From assembly GCA_030144725.1 (NCBI GenBank), contig JASKMD010000024.1, forward strand, positions 5,865,897-5,929,896: 64,000 bases of DNA, in the 5' to 3' direction. The stretch comes from Haematococcus lacustris. Lineage: Eukaryota; Chlorophyta; Chlorophyceae; Chlamydomonadales; Haematococcaceae. Shown piece after piece: positions 40,301 to 50,700 of the stretch. The number at the start of each line of letters is the position of its first letter. Positions within the stretch are counted from its first letter, which is position 1. The position numbers and the translations under genes are program-made. A model generated the notes under the pieces. It searched no databases. It had not been told where the DNA came from and saw nothing but the letters and a program-made list of their open reading frames with translations.

Positions 40301-43300
40301 AGCCCCCTGCTCTCCGCTGGCTGTGGCCCCTCAAGCACCGCCCTGACCACCACTGCATTCACGCCAGCAGGTGCGGCAGCGGCAGCAGCAGGAGCAGCAG
40401 GGGCAGCAGCTGCCCGGGTAGGCGGGGCTCATGGGTCAGATGACCTGGCCAACCCACATGGGACATGCGTAGGGGCAGCAGCAGCAAGGGAGTCGGCAGC
40501 AGCAGCAGCAGCAGCAGACGTCACAGCAGCAGCAGCAACCAAAACCTTGCCGCCCCATCCCTCCCCTCTCTCATCCCCCCAAGCTGTTCTACTACCCACG
40601 ACCAAGGATCCACTGCCCCCCAGCCCCACCCTGATCCCCAGCCCCACCCTGCCCCCCAGCTCCAGCCGCTCAGCGGACCCCCTCCTCCCAGCTGCCCTGC
40701 CCCAGCATTCAGCCCCACCTGTCCAGCCCATCGTGCCTCTGCCGCCCCCTCCCACATCTGACCAGCATCCCACACCTGCTGGTACAGCCCCTGCTCCACA
40801 TGCCCCGCACCCTTGTCTGCCCCCTACCCCTCCAGACCCAGCCAGCGCGCACCCACCTGCTCCTAAGCACCACCCTGAACCCTGCCCCACTGACGCAGTG
40901 GGGCTGGGGCAGCCAGCTGGGACCCCTGCATGGCAGGCTGCATCCTGGCCAGGGCCAGGGCGGGGCGACATGGCAGTCAACCCTGCAGCGGGTGCAGCTA
41001 GGTCCAGGCTGCCTGGAGCAGGGCTGGAAGGGGATGCGCCACCTGAACCAGGGTCGCCAGGGTCAGGGCTGCAAGGGCAAGGGCTGGCGCCTCCTTACCC
41101 TGCACCGACAGTCCTGACCCCCCACCCCCCACCTGCTGCTGGCTTGAGGCTGGAAGCCCTGTTACAGGTGACAGCACCGCTGCTTGACGCTGGCCCAGCT
41201 GGAATGCCTGCAGAGGCAGCAAGGGGGGAGCTGCTTCAGCCTACCCCTGGCTCCCCAAGGGCGCTGTTGCTGGGCCAAGGGAACCCCTGGCCTGGTGTCA
41301 GGCTCCCCCCCAGCCCCCCAGCCACTGCCCTTCCTGACCGGGGCCAACCACCCTGGCTGGGGCTGCCGTGTGCAAGCGCTGCTGACCCTGCTGGTGTTCC
41401 AGCGATGTGCCTGTCAATCCCCCAGTCGCGACAGCCCTCGCATGCCCCGTGCCTTGCGAAGCAGCCACACCCCGCGAAGCTCGCAAAACCACCCTCCGTC
41501 GTGGCCAACAGCGCAGGGGCCAGCTCTGCTGCCGCAGGCCCAGGCCTCCCCCAGCCCTTGGCATTGTGCTTGAGCGGCAAGGAACCCATGCCCTCACACC
41601 AGCTGCTGCTGGCAGTGGCAGAAGCGCTGACTCGTGCACTTCGTGGCACGGAGCGCACGCGTCTCATGCCTGCTGTCCTGCTTTCGCGGCAAGCTGCTAG
41701 AGGCAGCGTCAACAATGGCAGCCGCAGCAGGCGCGGCGGCAGCAGCATGCGCCGTGAGGATGACAGCAGCAGGAGCAGCAGTGAGAGCAGTAGCAGCAGG
41801 GGTAGCGGCAGGGTGATCAGGGGCAGCAGCACAGTCTGCAGAGCACCGGCCAAACCCGCAGGCGCGGAGGCTGGTGGTCTCGCTAACGATGGTGAGGTCG
41901 AACCGCTTCATGTCTCTCACAGCAGTAACACCATGAGCAGGGAGGCTGCTGCTGCTGGCGTGCGCGAAGCCGGGAACATGGCAGACGCCACCCTGCCAGC
42001 TGCTTTCGTGCCCACTAGGCCGCTTAGGCCCCCCGCTGCCCCTGCCAGCCGTCAGCCGTTTCCAACAAGCAGCCTGTTCCACCAGGCCGTGGCTCAGGCA
42101 TGTTCTGGGGCAGGGCTGGGGGGTGCCGGTGCCGGGGCCAGTGCCAGGGTGTCACACCCGGGTCTCACTCCCCTGCCCGCTGCAGCTGGCCCTCATCCCA
42201 CTCGCCGCACGCTCCCCACCCTGCGCCCGTTTCCCCTCGACTCGGCAGCCCCTGTGTTTGTGAGCCAGACTCGGTCAGGCTGGCAGCAGCCACAATCAAG
42301 TAGCCACACCCTGGCAGTGACGCAGAGTGTGACGCAGAGTGTGACGCAGAGTGTGACGCAGAGGCAGCAGCGCGGTGTAGGGGCTGGGGGAGGCGCTGAG
42401 GAGGGCGGCCTCTTCAAGGTGCAGGGGGGGCTGGCGGCTGGCGGCGCTCGTGACCAGGCTGCTGCCCCTGTGTCACCAGGAACAGCCCGACAAGCACCAG
42501 TCTCGTTTGCATTAAACTTCCGCAGCCACGTCAGCGGCTGCTCTGACGGCCTGCCTTCTGGATGCACTTCGTGGTCGGCCTCGAGTGCAGAGCCCAGCCA
42601 AGACGTCCGTCCTCAACCGGTGCCTGCTCCTACCTCCACATCCAGTCGCTGGGTTGGGAGTCAGCTTGACCGTGGGAGGGACCAGGGTCGGCCGTTCACA
42701 CAGGTCTCGAGCAAGGTTGAGGCAGGCTGCACGAGACGCGAAGCACCGACTCCTTGGCACCGTGGGGACCCAAGCCGGTGCTCTGCCTCTTTGCCACCTG
42801 CCTTGCACCATGGCGTGTGTGCTGGGAGCTTTGAGAGCAGCAGCGGGCCCCAGGGACACCACACCTGCCGCAGCCTCCACAACCCTCGCGACGAGCAGCT
42901 GCACAACTGGCAACAGCGCGTGACAGGCTGTGCGTACCCAGCATGGCCGCCTCCATGCCACTCCACCCTTGGCCGTGACACCCACCCAGCACTGGAAAGC
43001 AGCTGCAGAGGCAACAGGCTTCACAACGGGCGGGAACAACAGGATGCACTCAGTCCGCAGTGGCAGCAGGCCAGCAATGCACGAGGCCCGTCTCCTCCAC
43101 CCATGGCAGTGCCAAGCGGTTTCGTGTGGCAGCTCGTTGAAGACCTGCCAGACGCCCGCTGGCGATCTCCTGGCCCCATTGCAAGCAGTAGCCAGTGTGG
43201 ACATCGAGCAGTCGAGCTGCATGGGTCAGCAACGGCTGGAAGGGATACAACATGTTATGGCACTGGCGATCAAGGGCCGCCGCTTTTGCGCCGGCAGCAT

Positions 43301-44056
43301 GCTCACTTGGAGAATCCCCCATGGCGGTCTCAGACGTCCTCCTCTGGGCTGCCGCTGAGTCCCGCGACTGTGGCTGCTATTGACCCTTGGCGGTCGACAG
43401 GGGACAGCTCCTTGCGTGGTCACACCGAGCTGAAGAGTGAGGCCCGTACTATTAACCGAGTGGACGCGATCGCTGCATCCTCGTGGAATCACTCGGACGA
43501 GAACCCTTGCCTACATTCTCGACACACTCCTGCCAGCCTCGCAGGCCTTGCGGACGACCGTGCGGCTGTACACTCAGTGCAGGGTCTGGCGTCGTACGGG
43601 GGCGCTGGCGCCCGTAGACACGAAGACGTACCGAGCGTCCTTGGGAGAACAGGGGACAGGGACAAAATCCCGGGATGGGCGAGAGAACGAGGCTGGGAGC
43701 CCGACCCGCAGCGTACATCCGGGCCCACACATGTCGCATGCCGCGGCCCAGCAGTAGTCGAGCACCATGTGGCGCAGAAGTGGGTCTGTGTGCCTGAGTC
43801 GCGAACTCGGGCCATTGCAAACCCCGAGAGGTTCGTGTCTCGCGGCAGTGGCTGCGGGGAACGAGCAGAGGCCGACGGCGGTTCCTTCTCGGGACAGGTG
43901 TCCGCGTTCAAGGCTAAGCAAGAACTGGCAGAACAGTTGAAGCTGCAAGCAATCTATGGCGTCAGCGGTAAGGGTATGGCAAGCAGTTGGCAGGGCACGG
44001 TGGTGGTAGGTTTGGGCGGTTATGGTCAGAGCAAGAATGCTTATAGCAGAGCTTAA
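37315..44056 (+). CDS. Very large low-complexity protein (>2,100 residues), function unknown
   Basis: Exon 1 (37315-39198, 628 codons) and exon 2 (from 39515) join in phase 0 across a GTAAGC...CCCCGCAG intron. The combined frame stays open for more than 6 kb on one strand, which repeats alone do not explain. Most of it is disordered Pro/Ser/Ala/Gln. Features include a QQQQEVG heptad-like array (38575-38700), a Gln/Glu-rich stretch (39955-40080) and Pro-rich blocks. Ordered-looking parts are LLQTCLQVCSQ|AVAELAAALQ spanning the intron and, near the end, AFKAKQELAEQLKLQAIYG. The frame either stops at 44054-44056 or splices at 43967 (AGCG|GTAAGG) to an in-phase candidate exon 44298-44464 (GFMDVRRTMHRGFLAPMQC). 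The start is the first ATG of the long frame and is uncertain. No known domain is recognised. Confidence 0.6.
38575..38700 (+). repeat. 21-bp coding repeat (QQQQEVG) within the giant protein
   Basis: CAGCAGCAGCAGGAGGTGGGG-type units, about five copies, preserve frame in the plus-strand protein. The opposite strand gives an artefactual SCCCCPT ORF. Confidence 0.85.
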
Positions 44057-45058
44057 GGCAACAGCTGAAGGGACATTCCCAATGGCAACTGCTCAAGCCA
44101 ATTGGCTTGTGGGAGGCTCTGTGGGAGGCGGCCAAACTGGAAGATTGGAGAGTGCATGTGGGTTTGCGACTGTTGTTGTGTGTTGTCCGTTGTTGTAGTT
44201 GGCCCCATGGGCACACATGATGATCCACGACATTGGAGTGCGAGCTTGTTGCATGTGTCCCGGTGCTGGCATTGCATCAGGGCGGACTGAGTCAGGATTC
44301 ATGGATGTACGGCGCACTATGCATCGCGGATTCCTCGCACCAATGCAATGCTTGTTGTCGCGTTTTCAAACAGTTGATGTGTTGATATTTCGTTGGCCAC
44401 GTCACGAACTGTGCTTGCAATCCGTGCTGAGCACAGCCTCACTCCTGACACAGACCGAAGGATGTGGTAAGGACAGGGGACCGAAGCTAGGAGGAAGATG
44501 GCGTCAACGCGCAAGATCTTTTGCAAAGTCTCGACGGGGCTGCGTTACATGCACTCTAGTGCTTGGCATGCATGGCTCCTGCATCAGCTTCATCTTCGTC
44601 CCAATGTCCAATGCATGCAGCAACATGCCTGAATGGCAGGTGAAGCGGCACGGTAGCAGCCGAGCAATTGTTCCCCCAGTCCACACATGCAGCCATTGGC
44701 ACTGCCTCTCACATGCCCCCAAGGCCCGAGCCGGTCGTAACCTATGGCGCGGTGGCGGCCGAAACCTCCTCAACTTCCGCAGGTGGACGTGCGCTATTGC
44801 GAAGTGCTGATCGATGACTCCGGATGGGACCGCTGGCTGCGGCCGGTGTGTCACGGGGGCTGCGAGGCTAGCAAGTTCACTTGCAGGGGTGCTGCGCCTC
44901 GGCGTTTCCTTCCAGTCAAGGCATCGACCACGAGAGCTCCTCCGCCCCGCCGGGTGGACATCCCGCTATCATTCATCCACTAACGAGCTCCTGTAGGGTC
45001 TGTACTTTCTAGTATTGGAGGTACAGCTTGCAAGTGAACGGCAAGATTGAAGACCAGT
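44057..45058. other. Region after the giant ORF; possible extra exons
   Basis: An open segment at 44298-44464 has an acceptor-like GAGTCAG before it and GTAAGG after it, in phase with the alternative donor at 43967. Another acceptor-bounded segment (from 44782, VDVRYCEVLIDDSGWDRW..) looks protein-like but is not in compatible phase with that exon. No firm model. Confidence 0.3.
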
Positions 45059-47632
45059 CGTCGGAAAGTTTCGGACCTCTTCCGAACCTCTCATTCGCGA
45101 CTGATCAGGACTTCTAATTGTGCACTGAATGTGAGGTTCGGGGTCGCTCTGAAAACCGCAATTTGTAAATTGAAATGACAGGTTGCCCGACCTCCAAATA
45201 TGGTCTGATTTAGAGGTAGTTCAGAAGGGTCTAAATTAGTGCTGAATGTGAGCCTGGAAAGCTATGTATCTGTGTTGATTCATAGCTGATTCATAGGGCT
45301 CTAAATCCCCTCTAAAAAGCGGTGTATTAGAGGTAATCCAGCTGTAGTTTAGTGGTATATCAGAGGTGAACCAGTTGTGCGTGTGTGGTGTTTTAGAGGT
45401 GATTTAGTTAGTGATTTGGTGGCGTATTGGTGGTGACTCAGCTGTCAATCTGTGGTGGATCAGAGGTGACTCAGATGTAACTGGTGACTGGTTACTTGCA
45501 CAAGGAAACTGCAAAGTACAACGCAACGCAACACCTCGCAAAGGCACTACAGTACACACGTCACCACGCTCAAACACCTTGCAAAACTCCGCAAAGGTAC
45601 TGCAAACAACTCGCAACTCGCACAACTCGCACAAACAACTCGCAATACAACTCACTACACCAATACACCTACCTCGCAAACCACTATAAAAGACATGTAT
45701 CGGCGTTAACCCCTCACTACCCTAACACAACACAACAGTAACACAACGTGACAACACACCAACAACACAATGGGGATTGGCTTGGCTGGGCCGGGCAAGA
45801 TTGCGTGGTTGCATGGCTGCAATCCCCTGGCTGCACCTCCCCACTATACCTCCCCACTATGGCTGCAGTTTTATTCATGCCTTGCTGCCCCTGCCCCATA
45901 ACACCAAAGTCATGCCTGCTAGCACCACACTGGTTGCTGCTCAATGCTGCGCCTCTTTGCCTCGCGTCTTGGCTGCTCCCCTTGGCCCCTTGGCTGGCTC
46001 CTGGGTATGGGAGGGAAAGGTGGGGTAGGCAGTCTCAGGTTGGAGTCTCGACCAGCCTGTCATGGTAAGGGTAGAGGAGGTGAAGGGTTGCCTCTCATCG
46101 CTGATGTCAGCTGGCTCTTGTTGGGTGTTGGTCAGAGAGGAGGGAAGGGGGGAGACATCATGACTGTTAGACCTGCATGAACAGGGGGTGTGGCAACGGT
46201 TTGGCTGGGTAATGGGTGCAACATACTGGTAGTGGGCTAGCCACTCACCACTTGCTGCATTCTACTCCATGCTGTATGATATTGACTCCTTGTTGACTCT
46301 TACCTTAGCGGAATGGGAAGTGGGGCAGAGGCTGAGATAGGGAGGATAGGGGGGGAGGGAGGATAGGGGGGGAGGGAGGATAGGGGGGAAGGGAGGGAAG
46401 TGAGGGTGCTTGCTGGTTCATTGCTGGCTCCTTGTCGGATGCTGCTCTACTCCGTTGCCGCCATGCTTGCCATCACTGGGCCATGCTACACTGTCATGTT
46501 CCAGCCGTCTCCAACTGCAAGCAATCATCAGTCAGCTAAGGCTCAGCAAGCAAATGAACAAGGGCATGCATGACCACAACTGCGCAGGCTGGGCTGACAC
46601 TACAGCAGTATGTATCCTCACCTGAAGTCCTGGCTGCTTGCGTCCTCTGCGCCTCCTCTCTTGGCAGCTGATGATTCTAGCTGCACTTCCTGCATTCCGT
46701 TGGCTGCATTGCTGCATCGCTGCGTCGCTGCACCTCCTGCCATATTCTGTCCCTGCCTCTTGATCCTATCGCATCTTTGCTCGAACGCAATGGTTGCTGG
46801 CTAGCGATGGCTGGCTGGCTCGTAGCTGGTGGCTGCGATATGCTCCTGGCTGCTCCCGACTGCTACGTACAACAAACCTGTATGGCGCGGCAGAACGCTA
46901 CAACTTTCTTCGTGATTCCTTTGTGAAACCTTCATTGGATGTACACGCAATTGTAGCGGGGTTTGAGGGGACCTTCCAGGGCTCGAGGCTCGAGGGGACC
47001 CTCCAGGGCACTGACCAGCTTGGTGTACTGCTTCTCGCTGCCATTGGCTGCTCCTGGCTGGCCCCGGCTGTTTATGTGTATGGAGTTGCACGCTACGACA
47101 TTCTTCGTGATTCCTTTGCCGAAGCTTCATGCAAGCATCATTTTCATGCATCTCTATGGTGACAGGCTGCCCCACCCTTGGATGTACAGCTAGTCTCAGC
47201 GATACTTTTGAGGTACAGCACTATGTCACGGAGCGGCTTGGTGTACTTAGTAAGATTAGACAAAAACGCTCATCATGCGCTCTTGGTAGAATACCGCGCA
47301 AATCATCGAGGTTTCAGTCCTAACAAGCCTCTGATTCACTACAAATCGGCCCCCCCTGGCCCCCCCGCGGTTCACTACATATTGGCCTCTACTTTACAGG
47401 CCACGAATGTTGCCCTGAAGTTGCTCTGATTTAGCTCTGATTCAGACCTGATGGACATCCAAACCTCCCCACATTCAGAGCCCCATGAATCAGTGCGTAA
47501 TCAGTATTGTATTGACTGCTGTGAAACACCTCTGATTGGCCGCATATCAGCGACCGCCGAAATGCCTCGCAATTACAGCGCTCTAAAAAAGTGCTAAGCT
47601 GCGGGTCATTAGAGGTACGAAACTTTCCGACG
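45059..47632. mobile_element. 2.6-kb element with 22-bp terminal inverted repeats
   Basis: The left end CGTCGGAAAGTTTCGGACCT.. (45059-45080) matches the reverse complement of 47611-47632 with one mismatch in 22. Inside, a further inverted block (CTGATTCAT(A/G)GGGCTCT, 45286-45306 versus 47473-47493) supports paired subterminal regions. Both ends are AT-rich and filled with GATTTAG/CAGAGGT words, unlike flanking DNA. No transposase is recognisable. The centre (45750-47330) is GC-rich and may be captured host sequence. No clear target duplication is visible, so the exact ends are tentative. Confidence 0.65.
45685..45692 (+). promoter_or_regulatory. TATA-box-like TATAAAAG inside the TIR element
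   Basis: TATAAAAG stands about 85 nt before the ATG of an open frame (45748-46068) of unknown product. It is the clearest TATA-like site in this part of the window; no transcript evidence is available. Confidence 0.35.
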
Positions 47633-47792
47633 GTAACGGCGACTTTGTAATGTCTCAGTGTTTTAGTTCCTTGCTAGCGGACAAGGGCATGCATTTTCCA
47701 AGAATGCATAGTTGATGCAGGTGCTAGCCGGCAGGCTGAGCGTATGCAAGCATGCGGAAGAGCTGGCTGGCTGATTGTGGCCGGCCTTCCGG

Positions 47793-50700
47793 TTAATTCT
47801 TTCGCTGTAACGCTCGCTGGGACAGCTTGGCCGCCCGCATCTTGATGTACTCGCGATCAACCACGCCGTCCTCCTTGCTCTCCTCGTCGTCCGGGTCCTC
47901 TTCGCTGACCACCTGCGAGATGACGATGATTCACACCGACGCTCAGCTGCCAGGCCGCTTTGGCGCTTTTCCTTTGTGCAGGCGATGAAGTCACTGCACA
48001 CCTCTCAGGCTGCCACACTCACAGGACATCGACCTCATGTATGCACAGCCACATGCGCACACATACATTGGACACCATGCAAACTGACATACACATGCAC
48101 ATGCCTCAAGTGCAAGCGTATGCTGCACACAGTTGTTGCCATCATGTGTTGGTGGTGCCGACTTGCCTCATCCTCGCTGATGTCACTGCCTGCATATCCC
48201 ATGATGCGCTCCAGGGCAGGCACCACCACTGCCTCCTTCTTCTTGCCCTTCTTCTTCTTGATGTTGGGTATCAAACTGACGTCCACAGGCACCCCTGCAC
48301 GATCATACCCACGGTCACTCACCATCACACTCACCAAGCTGCACAGCAGTACAGGGAGGAGCACACAAAGTGTGCACAGACTTCAGACCTAGACAAGCTG
48401 CAATCCTCCCTGTGCAATGTAGTAGGTAGCATCTGTGCAATGTGGCACCAGTGCAAGGGTTGCAAGTGCAGAGTACAGGGCACCATACAGTGTACAGGGC
48501 AGGTGCTGGAGCGTCATGCGCGCCACAGCTCTACCGCCCACCCTTCAGGGGTCCAAAGGGTCAAGCACTGGACAGTGGATGCACACAACCACTGAATGGA
48601 AGCGTCGTGTGCAGCAGCAGCTGATGTGCCCTGCCCCAGGTGATGTGCCCCGGGCCTTGTGTGGCAGGCAGTGCTAGGCAAGGTTATTACGTCTCGAGAG
48701 GGTACCACTGCATCTGCCACTGCTGTGTAAGCTGCTGCCTAAACATGGCCGTCGCCCCTAAGCATGCCCGTGCCTGAGCATGCCTAAGCTGCAAGGGCCA
48801 TGGCCCCTGGAAGCTGAATATCCAGGTGGCCATGAGGCGCTGAAGGGACATCGGCAGTGACCTCTGCCTCCTTGTGATCTGTGAACTACCTTCGCTCTTT
48901 ACAACCACCCTCTCCACCTGCTCAGCTGCTATATCTACTTTATCTCCACCCATGATAACAGCTGCTTAGCTGCTATATCTACTTGATATCCACCCATGAT
49001 AACAGCTGCTCAGCTGCAGGGCCTTGGTGCTGGTGACCCAGACCCCTGGTGCTGCTTTGCCTGCCAGGCCAGCTGCCCTGTGCAGTGAGCACCATGTGGC
49101 CCAGGCGGCTCACCTGTGATGCTCTCCAGGAGTGGCGCCCCTGTCCACATCTTCTTGGTCATGCCCTTGGTCAGCGCTTTTTCATGGTCTGACATCTGGC
49201 CCACCTCCCCGTCCTCTCCCGTGCCACCTGCCTTGGCTGCAGCCTCCTGGTGCGCCTTGGCCACCTCGCCAGCCTGCTCACATCAGTTCGACCAGGGACC
49301 ACCACCATGGTGGTCATCATGCCCATCACCACCATGCTTGTCATCATCAACATGATCTCCACCATTACCATCACTGTCATCACCACCATGCTTGTCATCA
49401 CCACCATCACTGTCATCACCACCAACTCCACCATCACCACCACCATGTTGGTCATAACCACCATTATCGCAACCATCTGCATCATCACCACCGCCATCAC
49501 CATGATGAGCACTGTGGGAGTGCTGGTCTGCCCCACCCCACCTAGTCAAGTGCGGCCAGCCACCCACACAACCACCCACCCACACAACCACCCACACACA
49601 CACTCACCCACACAACCACCCACCAGCCCTGCTGCCAGCCAGGCGCACCTGGACATAGTGGAGGATGCGAGTGAGTCGGTCCGCCACTGCCCGCAGCATG
49701 TCCGGCAGCATGGGGAAGAACTGCTCATCATCAATGGTGTTGGCCCCGTGATGCAAGAGGGAGGCCGGGGGGGGCGGCGGCATCTCAAACACAGGAGCAG
49801 CTGGCTCCTCCGCCTGGCCAGCTGCAGCATCAGGAGCAGCTTCTGCCCCCTCCCCCTCCTCGCCCTCCCCCTCTGCCTGCTCCGTGTCCTCACCCTCCTC
49901 ATCCTCCCCCGCCTGGGGCGCTGCGTCTAAGTCAGCAGACGCGCAGGCGGGGTCTGCCTCAGGTAGCTGTGAGAGGTCCCCGGCCTCCTGGCTTTCGCCC
50001 AGGGCAGCAAAGCTGGGCTCCTGGCCATCTGCCAAGCCGGCCTCGTCGCCTGAGACGGCTGCGGCAGGCTCACCATCTGCGTCTGCATCGGTGATGATGT
50101 CCCCACTTTCTTGGGGCGTAGCAGGCACATCCCCTGCTGCCCCATCCTCCTCCTTGCCGGCCTCACCCTCCGCTGCTGCTGCTCCTGACACACTGCTGCC
50201 TGGGGCTGCTGGGGTCCCTTCAGGTGGGTCGGTAGCGGTGGCAGGATAGCTGCTGGGGACCTCCCCGAGGGAGGTGGGAGCTGCTGCATCTGCTGCTGCT
50301 GCAAGCGGAGTCTCTGAGGCTGTTGGCAGCGAGGCACTGAGACTGACTGGTGTCATTGAGGCAGGCAGGGCTGGGGCAGTAGCAGCTGCAGGGGATGTGG
50401 CCAGGCCACTGGATTTTGCCCCCCCGCCACCTGACGAGCGAGCCGCAGAAGCCGCTGATCCGCGTGCGGACCCCGGTTTGCTGCCGCCGCCCGGCGGGGT
50501 CACACCGGACTTGCGGGTGGCGGCGGCGATGGCCTGCTGGTGGGCGCGCAGGGCAGCCTGGCTTGCGAGCGCTGCAGCAGCCTGGGCAGCCTGAGAGCGG
50601 CGCTCCGCGGAGCTCTTGGAGTGGCCTATTGGACCTCGCAGGACATCCGGGGAGACCTCGCCCAGCGACACCATGAGCCGGTCAAGCACACTGCGCAGAC

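Noticed and set aside
39711..41347. Several long minus-strand Gly/Ala-rich ORFs
   Set aside because: They mirror the Pro/Ala-rich plus-strand giant ORF; the plus strand has the intron junction in phase and the longer frame.
49171..49603. Met/Val-rich and His-rich ORFs
   Set aside because: They derive from the CATCAC repeat in ODA10 intron 9.
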